Of a stretch of DNA of 64,000 nucleotides, positions 13,465-26,826 are shown piece by piece. Source of the DNA: Monomorium pharaonis (taxonomy: Eukaryota > Arthropoda > Insecta > Hymenoptera > Formicidae); assembly GCF_013373865.1 (NCBI RefSeq), contig NC_050476.1, positions 19,977,686 to 20,041,685 on the forward strand, written 5' to 3'. The notes below the pieces were generated by a model that saw only the letters and a program-made list of their open reading frames with translations, searched no databases and had not been told where the DNA came from. The translations under genes and the position numbers were made by a program. How positions within the stretch are numbered: position 1 is the first letter of the stretch; the number at the start of each line of letters is the position of its first letter.

Positions 13465-15583
13465 ATATATAACATGTTATTTTTATCGCTTCGAAGGATA
13501 AGGAAAGAACATTGTTTTCAAATCCGTCCACAAAATTTTGGACAGCATAGCAATCTTTACATTTTCCCCAGTGAAGAAAATTACAATCGATTTATTCGAG
13601 TTCTCTCGATATCATATTATATTTCTTTAACAATATCTACTTAAAGAACTGTAAGGAATTTTATTATTGTTACTTGCATGTCAAGTTTCTTTTGCTCTCG
13701 AAATTTTTTTTGCAAAATTACTTTTTTAAATCCCATTTCTGGATTTTAAATTTTATATTCGATTTCATGAAAGTTTCTCGAAATTTTAGAGGCAGAAAAT
13801 TAAATTATACCACTTCTCAAAAAAGTACATATATTTATTCCAAAAACTTGAAAGTATGTACAATTTTTAGAAAATTTTAGAACCATTTTAAATAAATGAA
13901 AATGATAGAAAGCCATATGATATATGATTTGACCAATAAAATACTCTTTTTCATATTATACTCGTAAAGTTAATTGATGATATAAATTAAATATTTTATG
14001 ATGTGGTAAAACGTATGTTTGCATTTTTATCGAGTCTTTATTGACATATGTATTACGTACAGTGTTGAGAGACAACATTGCTCTTTATTTGCTTTTCGCG
14101 TATGTACGTGCATGTGACGTTACATTGTTTTGCACATACGATACTATGTATTGCTCTGCAGACGTTGACATTGATAATTCACTATCATTATCCGCATAAC
14201 GACCGTGAACAATTGTGACTGAAAGTGAGACCAGTGGTATGTAATGGTTGAATTAATCGAAGTCATTCGGGAAACAAAGTCAGATACTTGGAGATATGTA
14301 CAATGGAGTATGTACAACAAACACTTTTAAACGATTCGGTCTTGAAGTATTTCGCTTTCCGGAGGCAAAGACTCCTACAAAACGAAACGGCAGTGTCGGT
14401 CGCGCCAGTTGAACTTTATTCGTATAAATTATTTAATTTTTTCAGATATCACTTCGTTACCAAACCGATCCGCCTATTACGATATACCGCTGCTTATCAT
14501 CGGTCTGACTTCCTCGCAGATAAAGTTTCATGTCAACGAACGCGGTCTTGTCCGGGAAGATGCTCGTGAACGCGCGGATCGTACTTAATAGGAGAATTAT
14601 TTCGAGAAGATTACGCATTTAATTTCGAAATCCCCGTAACGCTTGAGGGATATTACGAAAATAAAAATATTTTTGATGTTTCAGACGTCTCATTAAACTT
14701 TTTATTTACAATTGCACGAAATTAATTGCACGATTCATAGCTAGTGACTCACAAAAAATTAGATAATTTTTTTTTAGTGTTGCAGAAACTCTGCTTTGAA
14801 ACACCGGATATTTAATAATCTTGTGAAATGTTTAAAAACGTATAAAAGATCAGTTTACTCAGAAAGAACATTACCGCTGCTTATGCGTAAGATCTTCGCT
14901 ACTTACGGTGACTCGACAGAACCGGTATTTTATAGATTTTTGTTGCATTTTTGCAGATGTCAACGAGCTCTTTACAACTTAACTAGCTTCCTCTCTCTTT
15001 CTCTCTTTCTCTCACAAATAAAAAATAGCATATGATTTATCGTTGAACTCTAATAAAAAACGACATTAATTTTTAATACATATCCATTATAGTAACAATA
15101 ATAAGTAAATACGCAAAATATGCTATCGACTGTTTTTTTAACAAGTATTAATGTTAAATAATTGCACGTTAAATAGTATAATTTTCAGAATGAAATATTT
15201 TTTAGTAAAACGATTATTTTACAAGTAAAACTAAAATATTAAAAGCAAACTTTATTTGTACAGATCATTGTACAGATTTAATCTTTTCAAAGTCTCTAAT
15301 TAATCTTTTTATAAAACTGCATCTTTTTTTAGATTATATCATCCCCAGCAATCACAAATCACATCGCGACCATCTTATGTAATAATTGTGCAAACGAAAC
15401 CGTGCACATCTTAATCTTCCCATAAATCTCTGGTATCTACGGCGATGGCAAAGCCGATTCCTAAGTAGGGATAGTCAAAGGGGTTATCGAAATTTTTTTG
15501 CGTAGGCGTAGAAACGACGCCTCCCCAATTATCGGGGTATATAAGTATACATTATGTCAACGGGAACGAGCTGGAATTATAGC

Positions 15584-15586
<3 letters not shown>
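13464..15586. other. Noncoding stretch
   Basis: AT-rich. A good-looking splice acceptor (TTAATTTTTTCAG) ends at about 14446, inside a 93-codon plus-strand frame (14288-14569). The sequence after it has no known domain and no convincing donor, so I do not call an exon. A CT-rich tract lies at about 14989-15013. Confidence 0.5.

Positions 15587-15644
<58 letters not shown>
15587..15644. repeat. (TC)29 microsatellite
   Basis: Uninterrupted run of 29 TC units. It creates a poly-Leu/Ser frame on plus and an Arg-Glu frame on minus, both artefacts. Confidence 0.98.
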
Positions 15645-15645
<1 letters not shown>

Positions 15646-16535
15646 AGCCCCGGAATAACTTATCGGAAGTATGTAAATTGAAAAGCAGCGCGTGGGTATT
15701 AGGTAGAGGAATCGTGGATCGTTTGTTTAGCCCGTAGTCCCGGGGTGGAGACGAAAGAGTGCGGTCCAAGGAGGGGGTTGGTCGAACGACTTAATCTTCG
15801 TAATGAATGGCTTCCACGGGCCACATGATTGGTGCGCGTCCTTAATTATTTATTTGTAATATCCGGATAAACGGGGAGGTTCTCCGGCGCTCGCGCGCGC
15901 GCGCTTTATTGTAGCCGAAGAGGCATTAATAGCTCGATAGGGATCCGACGTGACGGTGCACGATTCTCCCCCCCCCGTGCTGACGTTGGATCTCTTTTCG
16001 ATGGGAAAGAGAAAGGGAGGAGGGAGAGATGGATCGACGATAAGCAGGTACTTCGGCGCGATATCGTCCCGATCGTGCGGTTTCACACGACGAAAGGAAA
16101 GTGAAACCAGTTTGACGTTCAGAGAGTAATGCGTCTCGGTGACAGGACGATTCCGATATCCTGATACCGTTGGACCGGAATAACTGATGTCACTGTCGCG
16201 CGGCTTGAAACCGGATAGATAAATGTCCTATATACGTATTATTTCTGACTGTACAAGATTTCTTTTCTTTTACTTCCCTTTTACTTTCATTATACACATT
16301 GAAAAAAGAGTTTGGTAATAATAGCGAGCTTGGAAATAATTTTAATTAAACGTTTGATTAATATAATCAAATATTTGGTAATTTTAATAATTGCATTAAT
16401 AATCAGACAATCCTAAAATATTAATAAATATTATTAATATTTTTATAAATATTTAATTGATACCTTTCTCCAAAGCTTGATTATTATTGCTACTTTTAAC
16501 ACAATTAGTCGCAGAAGCAAAAATTAAAAATCTTA

Positions 16536-16566
<31 letters not shown>

Positions 16567-19500
16567 AATTGTCGTTATAGAGAGTATTTTTTGTCATAAT
16601 AACTATTTATTATAAACGTTGTTAGGTAAATGTTTAAAAGCATGAAAATGTTCGTGTAACGTCGGATAATAATTAAAATTTGAACTAGCGTTTCCAAAAT
16701 GATCAATTGAAATGATTTTTCGATAAAGTATCGTTGTGCATACTTCACGGAGGAATCGCAAGGTCGAAATTCCATCTCTTTTTGCTCGCAGTGCGTTTTA
16801 TCGGGGTCTCCTATTTCTCACGTATCTCATACGAATTTGGATGCCTCCGTCCGAGAGACGTGCGCTGTGACCCGGAATTTGGCAGTAGGAAGCAATGAAC
16901 TTTTGCGTGAACCGCAGTTTGCGCGTTCAGGTACAGTTACCGGGAGGGACACCTCATTTGTCTTTCGACTCGGCCGCACCGCTGCCGCGAGTTATATTTA
17001 GTCGGCCACTATTTCAGTGCACTCCGTGAACACTATTGCTATCTCCTAATGCGCATTGTCATAGATACGTGGGGTAGTAATTTCGTGAATCAAATAATCG
17101 CGCGATGATACCACGAACTGCTACGGTATCTACTATGTCACATCTATTGTACTAATTATTAGTTTACAAATACACGCAAAAAATATTCTAAAAAAGCGAT
17201 TACTCAACTTTAGTATTCTTTCTTTAAGTTAACAGTTATTTTTACAAAAAAAAAAAAGAATAAATGAAAGTCAAATCTGTGTGTTTTACAAAAATGTTCT
17301 TTCATTCAATCCTTCAATTTTTGTTAAGCCATTACCTGCCGTACATACACGCTAGTGTCCTAAAAATAAGACATTAAATTCAGAAGTGTGAAAGATTTAT
17401 ATAAAACATGCAGTGGTAACATCCGTTCGTATTTTTACTGTGTTCAAAATTACCGTACATATTAGCCTTTTAAATTTGCCATTTGTATTTGTTTAGACCA
17501 AAATTCTTAAATTTGCGTCTCACTAATAATTATCGATCATTGTCTTAATAAATGATATATCTCAAGTAAATTCTACTCTTCTACCTTTATTCGGTTGCAT
17601 GATGTGATCAGCACACATCAAACGGGTTTTCAAGCCTGACCACTCATCAGGAATTTATTAAGTTCTAATTAAGATGTTCATTGACGTTCGCGAAAAGCAT
17701 CAATGACACGTGGCTATGAGAAATGATGAGCAACGTAGTTGTAAAGCTTACCCGATCATAATCTATTCGGGGCCGGAGATTACATTTCTGCCTGTCGTAT
17801 ATTTATCGCTCTATTAACTTGCGAACACACCCTTCAACGTTACGCAGCATCAACGCGCGCATGATACACCACACGGAAGTATCAGGTGCAATTGTTGCGC
17901 CAATGACAAGACATTCAATCGGTCTGTAAGAGAGAAGACTAGAGGCGCAGATCTGAAATATTATTTATATCAGATTTAGCCAGTGCTGGAGAAAAATTAA
18001 AATAGAATCAATACAAATAATGTATCTAAAAAATACTATTTGAAATATTTTACACTTGATTTAAAGTATATAATTAAATTTTACACCTATATGAAAAAAA
18101 TATAAAAATTTTCTTAAGATATAATTTATAAATTTATATTTATAAATAAACAATTACTTAATTGAATGTGTAATGGAAATTATGAGCTAAACATCAAGCT
18201 TTGATGTGAATTTGAACGAGCGACGCTTGAATCAAATTAGTAAGCATAATTTTGATTCAGCTTTCAATTCAATCGCTCATTGTTATCGTAACATTAAATT
18301 GATAAATGATGACGCACCGTGATGGAAAGTTTAACTTGTTTCGTAAAGAGATTCAGAGGGAACTAATTGGGTTACACCGTTTAACCTGCTATATCCTCTT
18401 AGGGGTTGCATTTTAGAATTTCAAATCGTTCGGGTGGCTTGAAACTACTCTCCCTGCTATTGTCTCGATCCTCGAGGGAAGTTAGGAAGTGGAGTACGAG
18501 TCTGCGAGACGCGAGCAACCGTCGTCGTCGTCTCGACGTCGCGGCTTCATGAATTTGTGGCGCGCGTATGCATTATTCATGGCGCCATGAATTATTGTCG
18601 AATCCTCGAGACTATATTATCGTGATATAGAGAGAAGCACCCTTGAAGCTTCGCAACTCGCGTGACGTTTGTTAGACCGCGCCCAGACCTTCATTTCACG
18701 TCGCAATCAAGAGATGATAAAGGTGATCGTTTCCGCCGCGAATCTCAATGTTCTCCAGATTGTCGCTAATGAGGAATCGTTACTGCGAAGAATTTGAAAC
18801 GCACAGAATACAATTTCTCTATAATGTGACCATATTAATTGCTCAAGTCTTGTTCACACGTGTGACCATATTTAATATTTTTATTGTTTAATTATTTGAT
18901 TGATAAGCATACATATATTCTAATATTTATATTCTTAAATACTTCAATATTTATATTCTTATTTATTTGCATATTTAATATTTACATTAAATTAATCATT
19001 TACATTAAAAAAATAATTACGGTTTTTCTTTTATTTTATAATTATTTGATAATTTCGTAAAGATATTTACATGACATGAATGCAATAAAGTACATAAAGA
19101 TAATGAATGAATCTTTTTTACATTTTTGTAATTTTGAATGAAAGAATGAGGAACTCTCGGGGTTATCTGCATTAAAGTTCCAGTCTGCGGTTCGCCCAGT
19201 TTGCGGGAGATAAGAAACAATCTGTTGCCATTAATTAAAATTTAGTATGATTGGTTGGTCCAAGAACTTTAGTAAAATTCCACATATTATCTAATTGGCA
19301 TATCACTGATTGCTGCGAAGTTTTTTGGATATCTTGTTTAAGAAACGAAAATTGTCGTCCCATCACAGTTAAATTCTTCCTTCATACATTAGAAGTTAAA
19401 ACTTCATATCAAGCAAGAGATCTTTATTACTTTTTAAAATCTTTATGTAAAGAGAAAATATTTAACACACAAGTACACAATATTGATTATAAAAAATTAA

Positions 19501-21652
19501 TTTGTTAAGAAAAATAATATTTGGATGTAGAAAAGAAACAAGAAAATTATTTGTTGACTTGTTTCCATAATAGTTTCTGTATTAATACATATCTTACAGA
19601 TACTTATTTTTTTGTAGACATAAAATTTATACAATAATAAGGTGTTTAACGACATTAATTAAGATTTACCGTAATTTAGTTGATTTTTTATGTTTTTTAT
19701 TTCTGTCTCTAAAAAGAGGTCGCAAATTGTTAAATCGCATTCATTTTGACATAGAAACTTTAATTTTATTTGAATGTAGCATAAGTTGTCAACTTATCGG
19801 AGTTTTACGGACTTCAATCTTTTCATGAAATCAATTTCCCGATGCTTTACATCTGGTCCATCATACGTCTGGTCTTGCACATGTGTGCGTTCATGCATGC
19901 GTGTGATTTCATGATACGCACAGACGCGCAGAAACGCACGGCGGCTTCGACTTGCTTCGATTCTATTCTAAGTTGACCTATAGAAATGGTCTTCCCTGAT
20001 GTGTGAGCGTACGAAACTCTCTGTCTCGGATTCGCGTCGTGTGTCACCGACTTTGTTTTCTGGGTGGTCGAAATACGCTGGCGATAAATTCGAACTCGGC
20101 GTCTCGTCGTACGCGGAAGCTTCAAGAGGTCGTTCGTTTTTGCCTTTTGTTTGGTTGACTGCACGAGCTCGCGATATCCGGTTCGAATAATTCCGTAACT
20201 GATTGTGGTACAGTTCCGGTCATGGATACGTTTAATGTCGAGCATTGAAAACTTTTATCGTTCCTTTTCTTCTAATTTTAATTCTTTCAAAAGAATTGTG
20301 AAAAATACGATTTCAAAATGTAACGGTACGTGAAATTAAAGATCTGAAATTACAGTTTAAGAAAATATTGTTGCTAACTAAAAGTCTTGAATAAGTCAAA
20401 GCATAAAGAATATTTAAAGAGATTGATAAGATTGTTTTAGTGAAGGTTTATTCGCTTTAAGAATAGCACAGTTGTCGCTGGAATATCTTAATAGAAGTAT
20501 CGGAATATTTTTCAAGGCCGCGAGACGAGTGTAATGTCTTATGGGAATAAGATTAATGGAATGAACGGTGGTCATTGGAAACGTGCCAGTTACTGGAGAA
20601 ACGTTTGTGCGATGAATACACGTGTAACGTATTTGCAAGTTTGACAAGTATAATTTATGGAAGAATTATGTTTAATAAGTGGAATATTTATCTTTCTCTC
20701 TCTCTCTTTCTCAGCCATCTCTTAAAATTTTAATCGATTGTATTATTTTGTATTACTTGAGTACTGCTATTGTCATGAAGGGTACTGTAAATCACGTGTA
20801 GGCGGCTTTGTGGCGTAGCACTTTATTTTAAATCTGCTATATTGACATGGGGATGACATAAGAGATTGAATAATAGCGCGCAGTGATTTCTCTAAGTGCC
20901 AACATGCTCTGTGACAGAATCATCCAATTGGTCGATGTTACATTCATCGTGTCGTATCTATCATTTGTTAATACTAGTTAAAGATGTCTATTTCGATAAT
21001 ACATCTAGGTGTCCGAGAGTCTGACTCTTTTCTATTCTTTGAGAATTATAACAGCTACGCGTTTAGAAAGTAGGATAAACAAGTTAGTTCAAATAATCTC
21101 TTTAATATCGAACGTATAACAGTCAGTTTGGTTCGCTCGACAGGTGTGTATACGTGTATATAACACTTTCGACAAGCGATTGAATGAGGACAGCGGCCGA
21201 GGTGAGGTCAACAAAACCGAGAGTTGATGAGTTTTGGTTTTTACTGCCGGCTCGTGTAATAATTGTCCGAGTTCAACGACTTCGTAGATCAAAGCCAACG
21301 ATTAGATAACATATCGCGAAATTGGATGCAGCGCGCGAAATCGAACCGATCGCCGGTAGTCCAGCGCACACAAGCGGGTAACTCGAGCCCACGCGCAAGT
21401 GATCGCGCGTGGGTTTGATTAATTACCGCGCGATCACCAACACGTCCGCGTGAAAAATTAATCCGCCGATTTACAGAACGAGAACGTGTCTCGCGCTAAA
21501 TTAACGTACGCGACAGCGCGACCGGTTCAGCTCCTTGCTCCCTGCATTTTTACTGCCGCGGATGTAATTGAAGCAGTCAGTCCGTCTGTTGTTTCATGAT
21601 ACACTTGATACTATGTATTACTCGGTTATATAACGCTCTTTCTACTCGTGTA
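15645..21652. other. Noncoding stretch with GC-rich patches and small repeats
   Basis: GC-richer patches lie at about 15650-16200 (with a CG alternating run at 15892-15904 and a C9 run at 15968-15976), 16800-17000, 18430-18720, 19850-20190 and 21300-21560. An (ATT)n run lies at 16541-16560. Two 16-bp AT-rich tandem copies with 24-bp period lie at 18922-18961. A CT tract lies at about 20691-20713. The longest open frame (132 codons, minus, 19847-20245) is Arg/Thr-rich with no domain I recognise. No gene supported. Confidence 0.55.
16301..16500. repeat. Degenerate fold-back element (possible old MITE)
   Basis: The left part, TTTGGTAATAATAGCGAGCTTGG (from 16311), resembles the inverse of the right part, CCAAAGCTTGATTATTATTGC (16480-16500). 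A near-palindromic AT-rich centre (aatattaataaatattattaatatt) lies between them. Arms differ by several substitutions and a small gap, so this is an old copy at best. Family not identified. Confidence 0.4.
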
Positions 21653-21674
21653 AGAGAGAGAGAGAGAGAGAGAG
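21653..21674. repeat. (AG)11 microsatellite
   Basis: Eleven AG units followed by an A-rich tail. Confidence 0.95.
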
Positions 21675-24388
21675 AAAATGTTCCGTTTAAAATGTAACAG
21701 GATTTAATTAAGTGTTTCCGCGCAAAAGTAACGTGTGAGGTATTTATTTTCTAATTTAACAAGTTGCCAATGATGCAACATATACTTTACGACGCGCAAA
21801 CGAAGTCTCACGACTAGAGAGGGTCAGACGCTTTTTACATTTTTATCAAACGCGCAGATTATATGTGCTTCATTATGTGCCGGAAGAATAAATCTTGACG
21901 CGATCAGGAAGTTGATGGAGCTAATGGAGAGCTCTTAAAATATAAAATAATGATACAAAATTAGAAAATATCTAAAGTGCCACCTTATATTTTTTGTAAT
22001 AAACAGTTGCATTTATATCAGTTCAGGAAACTAAAAAATTAAATTGCTTTATTGAAAATGGCAATCAAAAATATATAAAAGAAACATTGATGATAGACGT
22101 CGTATAGTACAAGAGAGATGTCTGCGATAAATCGTGATTGGTATTATTTATGGCATTATTCAGTGTTGATCTAATCGTCAAGGAACCTCGGGTCGTACTC
22201 GATAAACTCGATCAACTCCGCCGTTCATTCCTTGACAGACGCGACTGATGACGATCGAATATATACGTGACGAGCGATTTCAGGAGCGATCAATCAAGAC
22301 CACCATGACCCACACGACCTCCCTGGAGGTAGAACTCACTGAGGTCGTCCTCCAATCACTTCCTGATCATGTCCGTCAGATATGGCATCAAAAGAGTTTT
22401 CACGACACGTCGCACGACGTGACGCTAAGCGGACCGATGCGGTGCTTAGGGCCCCCCAGGGCGACACTCCCTTCAGCTATCGTCTGCATACCGTCTTCTT
22501 GTTATACAATCAAACGCGAGACAAACGTACAGGTAATGCTGGCACCTCGATCAATCGCGTAGCTCATATATTTAAGATACGGAGCAGTTTAATTCTTCGT
22601 TTAATGCGCCGCGCTTGCTGCATTCCTCTCGCGACTATTCTTTTCTTTTTTTTTGTGCGCCAATATGGAACCTCGAGCTCCAATCTCCTTTTCATACTAG
22701 TAAATCTTTGTTGTGGCTGAAAGATTTGATATCTGTGACAGTGTAGTGGGACTTCCTAGTTAAAGAGTTAGAAGGAAGCACTTAAGCACTTAATGCAATG
22801 TCATTTCTTTTAAGATAATCTTGACGATTTATCTTTTGCCTTTCAAGCAGCGTCCTTGAAAATAATGTGTACGATTTTATGCGCAAGTAAGATAAATAAG
22901 ACAAAATAAGATTGTGTAAAAATTCCTTTCGATATAATGCGATATAATTCGATATGTTGCACAGGATACTTCGCTTTTTTCTTTCTCTATCCTATCTATC
23001 CTTTCTTCTTGACCCTTTCCTTCTCCCTTTATTACTTTCGTTCTTACTTTGTCTCCGCCTTCTTTCTTTCTTTGTTTTCCACTTGTTGATCTCTGGTACC
23101 CTCTGACATTGGCCCCCTGTGGGGCCGTCAGTTACGCCATTGGCCCCCGACGCATCCCTGACAGAAAACCGAGAGCTTATGATGTGTGGTCACTTCTCGA
23201 CGCTTGCCCATGGCGTTGTAGAAATCGCTAAAAAAATGTTCCAAGCGTAAACAGTATCGTAAAATATTTTTAGATGGCGAGCCGTCATTATCAGCGTGTA
23301 ATTTTATTTTTGCGGGGAATTTTACGTCAACTCGTCCTTCGACAGTTTCAATGATCAGCGGATATTTAACAATCTATTAATAGTTAAAATTTTTTAATAT
23401 TACAGTAAAATATTATATAGAAAAAATACATATATGTACCAAAGAGAAAGAGAGAAAGAGAGTTACTAGCAGTCAAATATGGGATAAAAATGCATAACTT
23501 TTTAAAAAGTTATACAGTTTTACCTATCACTTTTTAAACTTACATCCTTGCGTTTAGCATCTTATCTCTACTTATGTGCGTATATTCTTTTCGCTAAGTG
23601 CAGTGTATCATAATTCTTCCCATATCTTCCTCGTGCATCATAAGACGTCTATAAACAGGGAAAATGCATAGATAGGATCAGCGATATTATAATGTTTTCC
23701 GGTTTTCTCGTGGAATAATTAAAAACGCGATGCGCCCGTCATCTCGTTCGGACGTAGAATAGCAGTCTGTCGTGTTAAACCAGTGTCGCCAGAATAACAG
23801 TGGCCTAAGCGCGCGCGAAACTACGGCAAAATAAAACTCCCTCGTCCTTGCTCCAGGCGACTCGAGTTCGACGCACCTGTCTCGGCTAATCGTCGCTTTA
23901 AGTGATCGCGCCACGTTCCACCAGGTACGTAGACCCGCGCAAATAGGCACTTCTTGTTGTCTAGCGCACTCGCCCCGGGGGGATTTGTTGCTCCTCTTCG
24001 CTTAATCGTCCCGCGTGCATCCTCGGTCGGCGAGAGCGCGAATCCATCCGGAACGACGCTCGGCGTCGTAATACCGCCGCCGCTTTCAAGCCAACACGCC
24101 GTCCTCTACTTAAGCGCATTAAGGATAAGGAGAACCCCTAAGGACCCTTAGCACGTAGGAAATTAACGAATTATCGTTCGCGCTTGCACACGACCGCTAA
24201 GCGTTACCGCGCGGAGTCGTGCTCGTGGAGAACAGTCGAGCTGCGAAAGTCGAGGTGAAATGCCGATCCCATATGATGAAAGTGTGAGAGAATAACTCGT
24301 TGGCAATCCGTAGCGGGAATATTCGGCTTCTAGACACACCCTTTCTGAATTAAAGTGAAGATTTACAAGCGCATATTAATATAACATA
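21675..24388. other. Noncoding stretch
   Basis: Contains a mixed-composition region (22170-22600) with two overlapping plus-strand frames of 104 and 112 codons, neither with a recognisable motif. A pyrimidine-rich stretch lies at about 22976-23075 and a GC-rich CpG-dense patch at about 23690-24260. No gene supported. Confidence 0.5.
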
Positions 24389-24807
24389 CACTGAAAACAA
24401 AGTAATATATCCAATAAGAGATATGTACACGGAAAGAATTTTCTCTTAAAAATTACCTTGAAAATCGTGGTAATTGTGGGACAACGTAAACCTTGAAGAA
24501 TTTTACTATACTTTTGACAAAATTTAGTAAAATTTTAATAAAATTTGTTAAAAGTATGGTAAAATTCTTCAAGGTTTACGTTGTCTCACAATTACCACGA
24601 TTTTCAGGGTAATTTATAAGAGAAAATTCTCTCCGTGTAGTTGTGGGCTGCCAACTATAGATATACTCAATACAATAATATATGCTATTGCAGTATCAAC
24701 ATTGTACTTGCATTAACAGTAAATATTATTGTACTGTATTGAGTATTTTATGTAGTTGGCAGCCCGCAATTACATATGTTATTGGCTATATTACTTTTTT
24801 TTCTGTG
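24389..24807. mobile_element. Family A MITE carrying a nested insertion
   Basis: The outer termini are CACTGAAAACAAAGTAATAT (left) and the inverted counterpart ATATTACTTTTTTTTCTGTG (right), flanked by TA (24387-24388 and 24808-24809). Its interior holds an inverted pair, GGGCTGCCAACTA..GATATACTCAATACA against its counterpart ending TAGTTGGCAGCCCGC. It belongs with the copy at 11080-11293. A different MITE sits inside the left arm at 24428-24637; removing it restores a typical family A element of about 207 bp. No coding capacity. Confidence 0.85.
24428..24637. mobile_element. Family B MITE nested in a family A element (210 bp)
   Basis: The termini CACGGAAAGAATTTTCTCTT and AAGAGAAAATTCTCTCCGTG are near-perfect inverses, flanked by TA (24426-24427 and 24638-24639). 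The two halves are inverted copies along almost their whole length (GAAGAATTTTACTATACTTT against its inverse), so the element is essentially one long hairpin. A second copy is at 29125-29369. The nesting shows that family B was active after this family A copy inserted. Confidence 0.9.
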
Positions 24808-26775
24808 TATTAAATATTTTAGCCAGTAAAAATATTTGTTATTAACTGATTAATTTAGCTGTAATTATACAGAATGTTCTAAAGTGGACCGAAAAATTAA
24901 CATTATTATTTGTCAAATATAAAATTGAGGTTTTTTTAAAAAATTCTTAAATTTTCTTTTGTAATAAAATTTGTAATAATTTTTTAATAGATTATAAAAA
25001 ATGAAAATCTTTAAATTTTCCGAAAAATAATGTGTATTCACTTTTCGCTAATTCTAGAGTAACATTTTGTACATCGTAAGGGCTTTTTCCGTTACATTCC
25101 ATGCTGTTGTAATATCGTCACGGATGACTGACGCGTTTAAAAGCTTTAAAACTAATTATCCCCGCGCACAAGGAAGAAAAGGCGTCCCCCAGATGGAGGC
25201 GAATTGTTCGTTCTTTGCAACGATCTCGGCGAGACAAGGACCGGTGGCGAGACGAAAGTGCGGATAAAAGACGCGGCATGTCGTTTACGCGATAATTGAT
25301 TCGACGATACCGAGAATAGGGACGCAAGTACCGGCGCTAAAAGTGTCGTTAGGGGTGCAGGGATTGAAGCGCGTATTCGTCTTAAAAATAAATTTATTGT
25401 ATGTAGATACATTTATTATGCAGACAGACGAGAAACGTTTAGGAAAATGTTCTTCAGAACATCGAGACACATTTGATTCAAAAGTGGAGAAATCATTGAT
25501 GTTATTGTTAGAAACTTTCACAGATAATCAGATTTAATGATATATTTTACGATATACTTGATTTTATTAAAATTATAATAACATTCTGATTTAATTTTAC
25601 GATTAGTAAATTTTAATTTTTTTTTAAGAATTATATTAAGATATTCCAATGTACTTAGAACATAAAATATACAAGGTATATTACTGTTTCAAAATTGCTC
25701 TCAATTTTGAAGTTTCTACTTGATAGATTTATAAATAATTAATAAAAACTTTACAATTACAGTTTAATATTTATTATTGATTAATTTAATTCGGATTTAA
25801 ATCTCGAATGTGTAAAGAGTTATTTGACAAAATTTGATTATCTACCACGAAGGATGAAGGATTTATGTGGACAAAAGTCGCAACAGTGACTCTAATCGTC
25901 GCGCGACACATTGTTAGGGGGTGATTAGAAGCGATCGGGATAGTCTCGTTGACTATTTTATTGATAAAATCCAGGGGCCCGAACAAAAGGCTTTCCATAA
26001 ACGCGGCTCGGATGGGTCAAGCGCATAAAGTAGATGCAAGGCACCGCCGCCGACGCGTTGGCCGACTAGGGAAAAATCAATGGGACACGAAAGGAGTAGA
26101 TCGATGTAGGCGGCACCTTTGAGCAAACGAGGGGTCCGTCGAGGTAGCGCGCGGCATGCATCATCATCCTTCTAAACCCCTTCGCGTTCGGGGGTCGATA
26201 AACCCCTGGCGCTCCTAATCAGACCGCGGGTTCACTGGTGGTATCTCTTATGCGTGCCTTATCCCCATTATTGCCGGATGATCTATCGTGGTAATATTGA
26301 AAAATAGCCCCGCTGTTCCGCGCGCCGCGTACAACCGCCATCGACGACAGATCCGGAGATGCATAATATACGACGAGTCTCATTGGGGATCGCCGGGGAT
26401 CTCCTCGAAGTGGCTATTACGAAAAGAGCGATGCCAAACATGCCCGTTTCGTTGGACCAACAAGAGCAGTTGCTTAACGGAGCGACCGTCTTAAAGAAGG
26501 AAGGGCTGAAAAAGGTTGCCTCGTTGTCAACGTAATTGAACAGGATGATAAGATGTAAAATACCGTCGGGATTTTTTCGGGGTTTACCATATCGTGTACC
26601 GGTTAGCGAGAAACGACAGCATATTAATTTTGTCTTTGATCGGTGAGTGGCGTCGAGTTAAGTATACAATCCGCGGAATAATAATGCGATTAAGACGCGA
26701 TGTGCGTTGCGAACTTTTTAGCCTTCGTTAAACGCGACTCTGATCCAGATTGATAAAAACCTTATTGATAGCAAG

Positions 26776-26826
<51 letters not shown>

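Noticed and set aside
14288..14569. Possible exon after a good acceptor at 14446
   Set aside because: No convincing donor within the open frame and no homology in any frame.
19847..20245. 132-codon minus-strand open frame
   Set aside because: Low-information Arg/Thr-rich translation in a GC-rich patch; no known family.
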